Below are positions 1 to 12,099 of a DNA stretch of 64,000 nucleotides, piece after piece. Where the stretch lies: positions 2,662,791-2,726,790 of the forward strand of contig OZ036007.1 in assembly GCA_964035015.1 (NCBI GenBank). Direction: 5' to 3'. Position 1 is the stretch's first letter. Every line of letters begins with the position of its first letter. The notes under the pieces are model-generated. The model searched no databases and was not told where the DNA came from. It saw nothing but the letters and a program-made list of their open reading frames with translations. The stretch comes from Corallium rubrum (Eukaryota; Cnidaria; Anthozoa; Scleralcyonacea; Coralliidae). A program made the translations under genes and the position numbers.

Positions 1-279
1 TTTATCTATGTATGTATTAATTTGTTTGTTTGTTTGTTTGTTTTCAAGTAGAGTGGGCAAGGGGGGTGTCACTTTGGCTACAGACTGCATAGAGTTGCCT
101 GTGGAGTAGACTAAAGGTTTTTGTCCCATTTTGAGGAAGCTTTTCACTTGCGATAGTAATTGCTGGTTACAATCTTTGGCACTTTCTGATAGGAATAGCT
201 TAATATTATTATCAACTAAAGTTTCATCGTGATATACCTACGAAATTTGGCTTACTATTCACAGGAAATGACGTCAACC

Positions 280-336
280 ATTCATTCATTCATTCATTCA
301 TTCATTCATTCATTCATTCATTCATTCATTCATTCA
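280..336. repeat. (ATTC)n microsatellite
   Basis: Uninterrupted run of the tetranucleotide ATTC, ending in CACTCG. Simple-sequence repeat with no coding meaning. Confidence 0.95.
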
Positions 337-366
337 CTCGTTTTATTTATCTATTTTTTTTTTATT

Positions 367-799
367 TAAGTTTCTCTTATTTGAAAGAACACTTCAAATT
401 ATAGAGTAACATCTTTTGCAGTTTTTCGTTTCCTTTCTTCGTTGTTGAGATATTTTAGTTTGTTTGATATGCAAATTAAACATTTTGACGTCACGCGTGC
501 ATAATGAGTTCTCGAGAAAGTTATATATCTTTCCTATTATCAAATATAATAATCACTTGAAGATCTACATGTTTAGTGTTGTGGGCGAAACACATCCACA
601 TGCTTCATTCAAATTAATTTGGTTTAATAACAAAAAGATATCCAACCTTCTCCGATAGCTTATTATGCACCAACGACGTCAAAATGTTTATTTGCATATC
701 AAACAAACTGAAATATTTCAAGAACAAAGCAAGGAAACGAAAAACTGCAAAAGATGTTACTCTATAATTTTAAGTATTATTTCAAATAAGACAAACTTA
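367..799. mobile_element. Fold-back (MITE-like) element, about 430 bp
   Basis: The left arm (367 to about 508) and right arm (about 657-799) are reverse complements of each other. Both contain AGAGTAACATCTT, a long T-rich stretch and GACGTCA. The right side runs into TTTCGTTTCATAGGCACTTT (about 801-820), which resembles the end of the element at 41,108-41,942, so this may be a left-truncated member of that family. A small open frame in its left arm and loop has no support as a gene. Confidence 0.75.
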
Positions 800-1280
800 A
801 TTTTCGTTTCATAGGCACTTTAAAGTGCACATCAAGAACTAAAAAAAACTTTACAAACTCCAAGCTAAAAAAACAATACTTATATAAATAATCTAATTGT
901 TAAATATAGTTTTCCACGGAAGTCAGATATCATCCATGAGCCATGGCCACGTAAATGACAGGAAACATGATGGAGATGAATTGTTTCTAACTATACCAGC
1001 CGGATATGAGTCAGGAAGATTATTTTTAAATTAGGCTATCTTTAGGCGACACGCCCGCCGACCAATTCTAATAGAGTTAAATTCGATAGGGCCGCAGTAA
1101 ATAGAGAATGTTCTGGATTGGTGAAGTGTAAATGCTTGAAATGTAACAGTGTCTTTTTGGAATGCATCCAGACTGACACGAGCAACGAAAATTATTTATA
1201 GATATGATATACGTCTTATACTTAGCCTAGCTCCGATCATTTTCCTCAAACCTTTCCCGTCAGTAAATTTTCCCTGTGAC
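800..1280. other. Intergenic, no gene seen
   Basis: No open frame or RNA gene that I can support. Around 1,250-1,290 the sequence becomes a copy of a TTAA-type MITE end (CTTTCCCGT, then GTGACGAATAAAATAG) that leads directly into the tandem array which follows. Confidence 0.5.
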
Positions 1281-1740
1281 GAATAAAATAGTCTGGCGTT
1301 AGCCAGAGTAAAATGGTCTGGTGTTAGCCAGAGTAAAATCGTGTGGTGTTTGCCAGAGGAAAGTAGTCGGTGTTAGCCAGAGTAAAATGGTCTGGTGTTA
1401 GCCAGAGTAAAATCGTTTGGTGTTAGCCAGAGGAAAGTAGTCTGGTGTTAGCCAGAGTAAAATCGTGTGGTGTTAGCCAGAGAAAAGTAGTCTGGTGTTA
1501 GCCAGAGTAAAGTAGTCTGGTGTTAGCCAGAGGAAAGTAGTCTGGTGTTAGCCAGAGTAAAATAGTCTGGTGTTAGACTGTTAGCGAGAATAAAATAGTC
1601 TGGCGCTATTCAGAGTAAAATTGTCAGGTTGTTAGACAGACTAAAATAGTCTGGCGTTAACCAGAGTAAAATAGTGTTAGCCAGAATAAAATAGTCTAGC
1701 GTTAGCCAGAATAAAATAGGCGTAACCAGAGTAACTGAAA
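1281..1740. repeat. 25-bp tandem array of GTCTGGTGTTAGCCAGAGTA-type units
   Basis: About 18 head-to-tail copies of a 25-bp unit, GTCTGGYGTTAGCCAGAGTA followed by about 5 bp. The first six copies alternate in a three-unit pattern (endings AAATG, AAATC, and a GGAAAGTA variant), giving a roughly 75-bp higher-order unit. Copies after about 1,570 are degenerate. The unit equals the subterminal motif of the TTAA-bounded elements at 34,311-34,861 and 48,559-48,624. Confidence 0.9.
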
Positions 1741-3087
1741 TAGTATGATGTTATTTTTTTCAACCGCGGTCAGTTTTACAGTTTATTTGTCAATTTATTT
1801 TTATTTTTTTCCTGCTTCGTCTTTTCTTCTCTTTCTCTTTAATTTAATTATGTAACCAATTTAATATTAGTTATTATTTATATCGCTAATAAACTGAGGG
1901 TTAGATGCTTAAGTTATTTATAACATGATCAAGGAGGTTTTCTAAGTAATTCAATAGGAAAGAAGCCGTATTGACGAGGTTCTATGTTATTGCGAGGTTT
2001 ATATAGGTTAACCTGTATTATTGCATAAAGAAGTTATAATTTCATATGTATAAGGAATTAACCCTTTATTATAATTGCAATCCTAATCAATTTAGTTTTT
2101 GCTTTAATAATCAAGCTATTTACTATTAATTAAATTATCTATCTGCCTCTATCTCAGATATAATTGACAAACGGGATTGGCTATTACGCTTCGGAAATAG
2201 TTCTTGCGTAATAATGCACCGAAATAATCATGCAGTGGCAACATCATTTTGGAATCTGGACGAAATCACGTTTACCGACAACAACTGTCATCGTATTTAT
2301 CGTGGCCAGAATCAAACATTAATCATTTTAATAGGTCCATCACAAGCTTGCTCGAGTTTATACGATTTATTACATTCAAAACAGGTCATGCACTTGAGAT
2401 ATTCAGAATCAGTTCACAACCTAATCCTGCATGTAAGTTATGAGTACTTTCAGCTTGGAGTTTATAAAGTCTTATTAGTTATTGCTGTACAAGTTGTACT
2501 ATAAGTACTAACGTACAATAATTACCTGACACAAAGCGACTTGTACCTCAACAAGTACTTGTGACACACGTAGAGCAAAGTGAAAAGGTGGAGCCCTTGT
2601 GACACATGCACGTATACGGTTCAACTCGTTCCCACGTGTAAATATTATCATAGTTAATAGAAAATATACATGGTTTGGAAGCTCAACAAAAGCCATTGTT
2701 TTATGTTTTTGTTCAGGTTTATAGCAATTTGTGCACTTTCACGGTTACTGAACATATTGTGTTTTCTGTATAATGAAGCAATCATCCAATAGCAACGTTT
2801 GGGTTCAATCACTCAACTGTACTGTTTAAATATGAATAAACCTAAAACAAAGGATTTGGCACCTTCATGTACCTTTCAACATGAATCGTAGCTTGATTGT
2901 TAACCGCTTTGAAGTTTGCCGGGTTTCCAAACCATGTATATTTTCCATTATTATATAAAATAGAGTGTTTTATTGATTTTTCCGCCACTAATAAAAATGA
3001 TAATCTCACATGTGTAATTATTCATGATCATGTGACGATTATCGCTGAATCACAATAGGATAATTTTTTTATATAATAAACAGAACT
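1741..3087. other. Intergenic, no gene seen
   Basis: AT-rich sequence. Open frames of 60-96 codons (for example 2,214-2,504) have no recognisable motif, no splice context and typical noncoding composition. Confidence 0.5.
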
Positions 3088-3165
3088 TATTTCCCGTGTT
3101 GACCAAGATATCTTACTCGATCGCTTCGCTCACTCGTGAGATATCCTTATCAACACTCGAAATAA
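3088..3165. repeat. Short inverted repeat
   Basis: The arm TTATTTCCCGTGTTGA faces TCAACACTCGAAATAA, with GATATCTT facing GAGATATC inside and CGATCGCTTCGCTC at the tip. It looks like a small fold-back fragment. Confidence 0.6.
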
Positions 3166-3249
3166 ATTTCATATTTCCGCACATCCATGTATTATTCTCT
3201 ATTTAACTAATAACTATGATGTTATAGAAAACTTCGGTCTGCCATCCGA

Positions 3250-3345
3250 GGTCTAGTGGCTCAATGGTAAGAGCGTCTGGTTAGGAATTGGAAAGTTGCA
3301 GGCTCGTGTGCCGTCAAAAGCCCAGAGTTTTCTAAGTATTAACAT
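3250..3345 (+). mobile_element. tRNA-derived SINE copy (degenerate)
   Basis: Contains an A-box-like TGGCTCAATGG followed by AAGTTGCAGGCTCG, a degraded B box, and then a tail related to the better copy at 49,155-49,286. It is not a functional tRNA: I see no acceptor-stem pairing and the B box is mutated. Confidence 0.55.
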
Positions 3346-3447
3346 TTAACGACAGCTTGTACAGCAAGAACTAACTAAATTAATCCTGTATGTACTAATC
3401 TCATGCCAACAAGACAAGTAATTAACCCTAAGAGAATTACAGGTGAA

Positions 3448-3594
3448 GTACAGTACCTCCATGGTACTTTAACTCCCACAATACTTTAACTCTTAACTCC
3501 AATAGTATCTTAATTAACTCTCATGGTATCTTAACTCCCATAGTATCTTAACCCCGATGGTGTCTTAACTCCCATAGTATCTTAACGTCCATAG
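3448..3594. repeat. 17-bp minisatellite, left part
   Basis: Tandem copies of TCCCATAGTATCTTAAC with substitutions. The array is interrupted at 3,595 by the inserted element and resumes at 5,096. Confidence 0.85.
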
Positions 3595-5095
3595 CACAGA
3601 ATAAGGATCAACCAGAAGTCCAACTCGGGAAATGTCGGCCTCCCGACCCGGCGCCATTTTGAAAGTAAGTGCCCCCGGGAAATTAGCCCTCTAGCCCTTG
3701 TGACCCTCGGTGTGACATTTTAATTAACTTTATATTGTTATCTATCTGTATAAATAATATTTAGTTAAGTAAACAAGTAATTTACTTTAGAAAACGATTT
3801 TTGGAGATAGAATTCTTTGACCACGAGCTTATTAAAACTTCAGTACGCGGATACTACGGGTGAAAGTCCGTAGCAAAAAAGTCCTACACTCGCAAAGCCG
3901 GGTTTTACATTTCTCGATTTTGCCGACACATTTGTTTATAGAAAAAGATTGCTAACAATTTCGGAACTATGCATTGTTGAAATACATCGGGTGCGTATGT
4001 TGTTAGAAATTTTATAAGCTTTCATTTGGTATATAATTCAAATTTTAGTGTTACCTGTATGTTCAAAATGTTCTCACCATTGTTCGTAAAATAAGAATTA
4101 TATAATGGAAATGGACTCCTCACAAGTGTTATAGAATTTTGGATTTTGTTTTTAAATACTAAACGCACAACCCTGAACTGCATATTTGAAACAGAGGATA
4201 CTGTCAAGTGCTATTCATGTCAGAACTTTTAATTTCCTTGCTGGGAAGTATTTTAAAATATGAAAAAAACATCATTATTTTGGTCTGGACCGTCTAAAAT
4301 TTATGTATTTCTTAAGTTTGTTTTGCCTTTTGCTGTTTACTTTTGGTGTTTGCAGTTCAGAAAGACTTCTGGTATGAACCTCAGATATTTCTTAAACAGA
4401 AGCTAATTCAAATATGAAAGGAGTGGAAAAGTTTGCAGATTTCTAGTTGAAGTAGAAAAACGTTTTTGGTGCAAATTAGTATAGTCTTACGGATTCATAC
4501 CTTTTGAACATATCAAAAGATAATAAAACTTTTATGGTCAATGGTGAGAACATTTTGAACATTTTAAAAAGTTACAGGTATTAAACACTAAAGTTTGAAC
4601 TATACACATAATGAAAGCTTATAAAATTTCTAACAACATACGTACTCGATGTATTTCAACAATGCGTAGTTCCGAAATTTTTAGCCATCTTTCTCTGCGT
4701 AAACAAGTGTGTTGGCATCATCGAGAAATGTAAAACTCAGCTTCGTGAGTACAGGACTTTTTTGCCACGGGCTTTTACCCGTAGTATCCGCGTATTGAAG
4801 TTTTAATAACATCGTGGTCAAAGAATTTCATCTCCAACGAAACGTTTTCTAAAGTAAATTACTTATTATACTTAACTAAATATTATTTATATATGTATAG
4901 ATAGCAATATAAAGTTAAATAAAAGGTCACAAGAAGGCCAAGAGTAATTGACTACCGGAGCCAGAGGGTCGTAAGGACGAGAGGGATAATTTCCCGGGGG
5001 CACTTACTTTCAAAATGGCCGACTGGCGCATGCGCGTAAAAATAATGGGACACTTTTTTCCGCGAGTTGGACTTCTGGTTGATCCTTATTCTGTG
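3595..5095. mobile_element. 1.5-kb element with arms of about 500-560 bp in inverted orientation
   Basis: The ends are exact inverted repeats (CACAGAATAAGGATCAACCA at left, its complement at right). Similarity continues inward for roughly 500 bp on each side, including the shared blocks ACTTACTTTCAAAATGG, GTAGTATCCGCG and ATTTCTAACAACATACG in opposite orientation. The 7-bp sequence TCCATAG flanks both ends and may be the target duplication, but it is also part of the surrounding minisatellite. No transposase frame is visible, so it is a non-autonomous fold-back-type element. Confidence 0.85.
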
Positions 5096-5376
5096 TCCAT
5101 AGTATCTTAACTCTCATAGTATCTTAACGCCCATAGTATCTTAACTCCCATAGTATCTTAACTGCCGTGGTACCTTAACTCCCATAGTAGCTTAACCCCT
5201 ATAGTAGCTTAACGCCGGCAGTATCTTAACTCCCATGGTATCTTAACTCCCATAGTATCTTAACTCCCATAGTAGCTTAACCCATATAGTATATTAACTC
5301 CTATAGTATCTTAACTCCCATAGTATCTTAACTCCCATGATATCTTAAATCCCATAGTACCTTAACTCACATGGTA
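5096..5376. repeat. 17-bp minisatellite, right part
   Basis: Continues the array of 3,448-3,594 with the same unit and strand. About 16 copies with variants such as GTAGCTTAAC and GTACCTTAAC. Confidence 0.88.
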
Positions 5377-5438
5377 CTTGATAAATCTGTTTGAATAAAT
5401 GAATGATTGAATAGACCACTTTTATAATTGACACTTCG

Positions 5439-5555
5439 AATATTCTTTTATGTGCATCTAAATAAGCCTTTCTGGCCTCGTTATGAGGCAAAAATTATTT
5501 TGAATTGTAAACACATAAACCGGAAAGGCTTATTAAGATGCACATAAAAGAATAT
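5439..5555. mobile_element. Small palindromic element
   Basis: Arms of about 37 bp: AATATTCTTTTATGTGCATC at left and GATGCACATAAAAGAATAT at right, with AAGCCTTTC facing GAAAGGCTT nearer the loop. Confidence 0.8.
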
Positions 5556-5601
5556 AGTAATTAGTCATTATTATGAAAGTCATCTATGAATGAATGAGAA
5601 T

Positions 5602-5953
<352 letters not shown>

Positions 5954-6367
5954 TGGATGAATGAACCAACGGGCATTATTTAAAGAAGGTAACATTTGAC
6001 ATTATAGATTACTGGTGACTCTATAGCTCTGAAGGAAACCCAACAGAATCGAAAGCTGTACTTTGAAAACAGTATTTTCAGTTTCGGAAACTATAGCCAC
6101 CGGAAACAGTATTATATAGAAAATATTGCGTATCAAAAATTAATTAAACCACTTGTGAAGCAAATTAACCGTACACAGTTTAGATTTCCGTTAGAAAGTT
6201 TGTGACTAGCTAAGAGTTGCTAAAAAACTCTGACCATTGTTCCTTTATAAAATGATAGCAAAAATAAACAAAAATCCAAAACAAACAAAGTGTTAAATAC
6301 ATCAATATATTTGTGGAGACTTCCACGTAACTTTTTATTAATGATGAGTTTTTGTCCCATTAGCTCA
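5954..6367. other. Intergenic, no gene seen
   Basis: AT-rich unique-looking sequence between the microsatellite and the first copy of the 1-kb duplication. Nothing recognisable. Confidence 0.4.
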
Positions 6368-7727
6368 GCATTGATAAAAAGTTACATACGAAGTATCCAC
6401 AAATGTTTTGATTTATTTATTAACAACTCCATGCAAAGCTTCAAGAAACAAACAACCATACAACAACCCAAACACGTTCTTTATCTTTCGACAAACTGAT
6501 GTACATAGCCATTGCAGTATATTTTATTTATAGTACTGACGAATCTTTAAGTGTTTTGTTTATTTTAAAGTTTAACAAATGAAAATTTGATAATCGTTCA
6601 TATTAAATGAAAGCCTTATTTTACGAGTACATTTTGTGTGGCAAGGAAAAGCCCGTGCTATATACTTTAGCCAGTATGATCACGCAGATGGAAGCGAGAT
6701 TTGATGGGATTGAACAACGTGAAGTACACTTACGACTAGGACTCTAACAAGAGAGCACAAATGAGGAAATAGATCCAATATATAAACACAAGGTTCAGCA
6801 TTCATAAAGACTGACTAAAGTAAAGTACACTTAGGAATACAAGAGGGTTCATCAGTTACAAGAGGGGGATATCGTAGATCCAGTATAATCTACAACAAAA
6901 ATAACATTCAGTATAGATGAAAGAATTAAGCCAAGTGAAGTACGCTTAGAACTAAGACTGTAAAAAAAATAAAAGTTCAGGACACATGAGCAAATAGACC
7001 CAATACATTTAACAACAAAAGTTTCAGCATTTATAAAGACTGAACAAAATAAAGTACACTTAGGAGTATAAAATAAACAGGGATCATCAGTTTACATGAG
7101 GGAATACCGTAGATCCAATATATTCTACATATATTTAACAACGCAAGCTTCAGCATTTACTAAGACTGAACAAAAACACTTAAGAGTAAGAGAAACAGGG
7201 CTCATTAGTCAAGTTACATGAGAGGATACTACAGACTCAATATAATTCTACAACAAGCCAGGTTCAATGTAGTTGACAAGATTGAACATATTGTCAAGTA
7301 CACTTATAGGAGTAAGAGAAACAAAGATCAGCATACACGAGAAAATAGATGCAATATATTTAACAACGCATTGATAAAAAGTTACATGCATGGAAGTATC
7401 CACAAATGTCTTGATTTATGTATTGATAAATCCATGCAAAACTTCAAGAAACAAACAAACAAGCACACAACAATATATTGTCAAACACGCGCTTTATTTT
7501 CGACAGACGGCTGACGTACACAGCCATTGTAGTCTATTATATTTTTAGTACTGACGAATCTTTAAGTGTTTTGTTTATTTTAAAGTTTAACAAATGAGAA
7601 TTTGATAATCATTCATACATTTTAAAGTCTTTAGTTTGCTAGTCAAGTTAAATGAAAGCCTTATTTATACGAGTACATTATGTGTGGCAAGGAAAAGCTT
7701 GTGCTATACTTTAGCCAGTATGATCAT
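6368..7727 (+). repeat. Tandem segmental duplication, 1,000-bp offset
   Basis: The block starting GCATTGATAAAAAGTTACAT at 6,368 recurs at 7,368, exactly 1,000 bp later, in the same orientation. Similarity runs through CTGACGAATCTTTAAGTG and TGTGTGGCAAGGAAAAGC to the shared CCAGTATGATCA near 6,682 and 7,727. The satellite units that follow each copy (6,873 and 7,817; 7,217 and 8,211) also correspond, so a stretch of about 1 kb was duplicated in tandem. Confidence 0.85.
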
Positions 7728-10080
7728 CAAAGAGAGCACATGTGAGGAAACAGATCCAATATATTTAACAACACAAGGTTCAGCATTCATTCATAAAGAC
7801 TGACTAAAGGGGGATATCGTAGATCCAGTATATAATCTACAACAAAAATAAGACTCCGATGAAAGAATTAAGCCAAGTGAATATGCTTAGGACTAAGACT
7901 GTAAAGAAAGAAACAGTTCAGCACATGAGGAAATAGACCCCAGTACATTTAACAACACTGACAAGTTTCAGCGTTTATAAAGACTGAACAAAATAAAGTA
8001 CACTTAGGAGTATAAACGGGGATCATCAGTTTACAATAAAGTACTATAGGAGTATGAACGAGCAACATCAGTTTACATGAGGGAATACCGTAGATCCAAT
8101 ATATTCTACACATATATTCTACATATACTTAACAACGCAAGCTTCAGCATTTACTAAGACTGAACAAAAACACTTAAGAGTAAGAGAACAGGGCTCATTA
8201 GTCAAGTTACACGAGAGGATGCTATGGACTCAATATAATTCTACAGCAAGCCAGGTTCAATGTAGTTGACACGATTGAACATGTCAAGTACACTTTGGAG
8301 TAAGAGAAACAAAGGTCAGCATACATGAGGAAATATAGATGCAATTAACTTAACAATGCATTGTTCAACAGTCTTAACTGAACAAGGTTAGGTACAATTA
8401 GTATAGTAAGAGAAACAGGATTCATCAGTTTACACAGGAGTATATGCCGTAGATCCAATATAATTCTCCAAAAGAAACAAAATTCAGCATAGATCATATA
8501 GAATTGAATAAAGTGAAGTACTTAGGAGTAAAGAGAAACAATGATCAGCATGCATACATGAGGAAATAGGTCCAATATCTTCAATAACGCAAGGTCCAGC
8601 ATTTACTACGACTGGACAAGGTTGGGCACACTTTGGAGTAAGAGACTTCATGTACATCCAATATATTCTACAACATGCAGAAGCCAGATTTAGTATAATT
8701 GCACGATAGGATTGAACAAAGTGAAGTACACTTGGGAGTAATAGAAAGTTCAGCACACATGAGGAAATATAGATGCAATATATTTAACAACGCAAGCTTC
8801 AGCATTTACTAAGACTGAAGAGGGTAAGCACACTTAGGAGTATAAGAGAAAAAAGGTTCATTAGTCAGTTACAAGAGGGGATACCGTAGATACAATATAA
8901 TTCTACAACAGAAGCAAAATTCAGTATAAATAATAGGATTGAACAAGGTCAAGTACACTTAGGAATAAAAGGAACAAGGCTCATTAGTTTATATAAGGGT
9001 TATCAAGACTCAATTTATTTACACTATTTACATACAATAAAAAATACAGGGTTTATACACACATACATAAATAAGTTAGAGTTATAATATACAATTAATT
9101 AAATATTATTGAGTGTACAGTGACTATAAAGTAGCTCAAGTTAATGTGTAGATCCAATCATTCTGCTCATGCAAAAGCGAGATTCAGATTGAACAAGGTG
9201 AAGGATACTTCGGGAACAAGATTCATCAGTTTAAACGAGGGATACCGCATAAATCGATTATATTCTACAACTTCTATTGTCGAGTAGTTGATAAGATTGA
9301 ACAAAGTAAAGTACACAGTAAAAGAAACAAAGTTTAAGAGTTTAGATAATAAAATGCATCCAATATATTTAACGATAGAAGCAAGGTCGAGTATAGTTGA
9401 TAATAATATACAATAAATGATTTGGAAGTAAGAGAAATAAATAGAAGTTGATCAGCAGTGTAGTAAAAAAATCGGAGATCCAATATATTTAACGATAAGA
9501 ACATACAAGGTCAAGAAAGTTAGGATTTAAAAATAAGAGAAATAAAAAAGTCAGTAGTTTACATAACAAAATAAGAGATCCAATATATTTAATGATAGAG
9601 GCAAGGTCGAGTAGTTTATAAGAAGATGCAAAGTCAAGAGCATGCAGTTAAGATTTAGAAGAAAAATAAATCAGGTTCAAAAGTTTATATAACAAAATAA
9701 GAGACCCAATATATTTAACGATAAAAGCAAGATTGAGTAGTTTTATTATAAGAACATGCAAAGTAAAGAACAGTTAAAATTTGGAAGTATAAGAGAAATA
9801 AATAAAGTTAATCATCCGTTTAGTGATAAAATCAGAGATCCAGTATATTTAACGATATAGAAGAAAGAACAGTTAAGACATAGAAGTAAAATAAACAAAT
9901 AAAGTTCAGCAGTTTACATAACAAAATCAGAGATCCAAGAGTTGAGTCGTTTATAAGAAAATGAAAAGTCAAGAACAGTTAACATTTAGAAGTACAAGTT
10001 TAAAAGAAATACAGTTCAGCAGTTATATGAGAAATACACTAATAATACTCCTAGGTTCAACCCATTTACTTTATTACTAA
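6740..10080 (+). repeat. Divergent satellite, unit about 115 bp
   Basis: The phrase TAGATCCAATATATTTAACA and relatives recurs about 25 times in one orientation at 90-130-bp spacing (near 6,770, 6,873, 6,998, 7,110, 7,232, 7,346, 8,450, 8,567, 8,653, 8,770, 8,887, 9,475, 9,576, 9,700, 9,835). Each copy is followed by variants of TTCAGCATTTATAAAGACTG, AAAGTACACTTAGGAGTA and TTCATCAGTTTACA. Units with TTTAACAAC often alternate with units with TTCTACAAC, suggesting a dimeric higher-order unit of about 230 bp. Short frames inside are not genes. Confidence 0.85.
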
Positions 10081-12095
10081 AACTAATCATAAGTTAATGT
10101 TCATTAACGACTCCCGGTATTTTTACGAATTACTGACAGTGCCTCATTCGAAGCTTTGATGATTTAAGAACACCTCGCTTCATTCACCAAATCACGTCAG
10201 AAATGTTACCCATCACATGTAACATCCTCTAGTCTCCTTGCGGCCACTTAATGGACGCAATATTAAAGTATAATTCACTTTTTATTATATAGATTTGAGC
10301 ACATTTGAGTGATTTACCGGGAAATATCCGGTGACATATTTTTCATATCCTCACTAGTGAAGATATCGATGACGTCATTTACCGCTTTTTGCACTGAAGA
10401 CACCACTCGAAGAAAAATCAATATCTTCACGCCACCGTGTAATATCCTCTATATTATTCACCAAAATGCACTTTCTTGTGAAGGAAAATGCGACAACACA
10501 TGTATATACTTCAAAATACGCATTAAAACAAGTAATGACTGGCTCATCCGGGAACCTGGCTTTCTTAATTCCTCCTAATTAAAGGGTCACAATCACTGAT
10601 TTCAATAAAACTGGATGGGGCATTAGGCCGGATTTTGCGTGCCAGTTGTATGATGACGTAACCACTACCCAAGATGGCTGCCACTAAAGTTCATAGCTTT
10701 ATTTCGTAGATTGAAAACAGACAGAAAGCGAATGTAACGACACAAGAAGTACTCAATAAGGTTTAAGACGCTAATTTCTTGCATTTGTTTCTATTACTGA
10801 GCTATAATACTTTTAAATTTCGTTGGTTTTTTTCAGTGCCGACAACGAACAAACTTCATGATAATATAGACTGAAAAACAGACCATAAAATCTACGAAGA
10901 ATTCAATTCAAAGTCTTAAATTGTACCTTTTATAGTAATCTTAATGCCTTAACAATATCTCCTGTTGTGTACCTGCCATCTTTTGACGGTATTTGTTGTT
11001 AAACAGTGAAAACTAAACGAACCGGCATCTGTTGTTCGCTTTACGGCTTTTCCTACTCCCCCGGCACAGAGTACTTAGTACTCCTCCCCCGGATAATCTG
11101 ATCGTGCTGACGTCAAGATTGCTAATTCCAGTCAACTTTGGGATTGGGAACGAGTTATAAGGCCGCAATGCGTCATATGTTCCACTACGTGTCAACCATC
11201 ATGTCTGGCCATGGCCTATCCAGTTTATATAGAGATCAGTGGTTACAATGAGTGAATAGTTCGTTCTCTTCAACTATTCACTCATAGAAATTTCTAGCTC
11301 ATAATCTAATTGTTAAATAGCGATTTCCAGTAATCAGGAGCTGGCCGTACTACCCGTTGTTTGGAGGTGTCAACTTCCTAGATGTTTTCGTAATAGGGTT
11401 TTCTAGTAATCAAGGCCAAGACATACTGTCCCTCGTTTGGAGGTGTCCCTTGTATCGAATATCTGCCTGTATATACAAATATCCCATACAGATTCTGTCT
11501 GGGGCATGGACCTCCAATCTGTCCCTCACCAGCTTCAAATTGACCGAGGAGGCCCTGGAACGAGGGTGCTGTAGGCGTACGCTTGACATGACCTCTGGCT
11601 GTATGATGACGTGACCACTACCCAAGATGGCTATCAAAAGCAGTCCAAATACGGAAATCAAAGATGTATGGTAACGAATTAAAGCGGCATTGATTCACAC
11701 ATCTTATCGTATTAGTCAAGTGTGTTTTTTATGGTTTAGATCTATTACATCAATATGTCTGGGAATATTGGGGGAGGATACTAAAATTAAAAGAACTTAT
11801 TCACTTGTTTCGGCAAATGAGAACATTGACGTTTAAATAGAGCCGTTGCACCGACGGCGTATTCATGTGACATATTTAGTCCGTACTTCAAATAAAATCT
11901 ACCGAACTTAATTGAGGCGACAGTTTTTGCAGTACTATACCACAATATAGGGATATATTTACACTTAACTATATACATATAGAACATGAGAAGTTGTATC
12001 AAACTCACTTTGGTCAAAGCTCTGTCTGCAGGCACACAAAAACATCAGGCCACGTTTTTCCGCTTACCAAGCAGTTATGTTTATTCTTTAGCTTG
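10081..12095. other. Intergenic with dispersed repeat fragments
   Basis: No supported gene. A block with TATGATGACGT and CCACTACCCAAGATGGCT occurs at about 10,649 and again at about 11,600, so both are copies of a dispersed repeat. Near 10,310-10,385 a fragment reads ATATTTTTCATATCCTCACT followed by GATGACGTCA and looks like a MITE remnant. A 76-bp direct duplication lies at about 11,325-11,450 (GTTTGGAGGTGTC twice). Confidence 0.45.
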
Positions 12096-12099
12096 ATTC

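Noticed and set aside
3250..3345. Genuine tRNA gene
   Set aside because: A-box resemblance is good, but the B box is mutated and no cloverleaf forms. The body matches other SINE copies.
11357..11661. Coding-like text on the minus strand (TPPNEGQYVLALIT and a second similar copy)
   Set aside because: The two copies are 76 bp apart, not a multiple of three, and stops interrupt the frame. It may be a decayed gene fragment, but I recognise no family.
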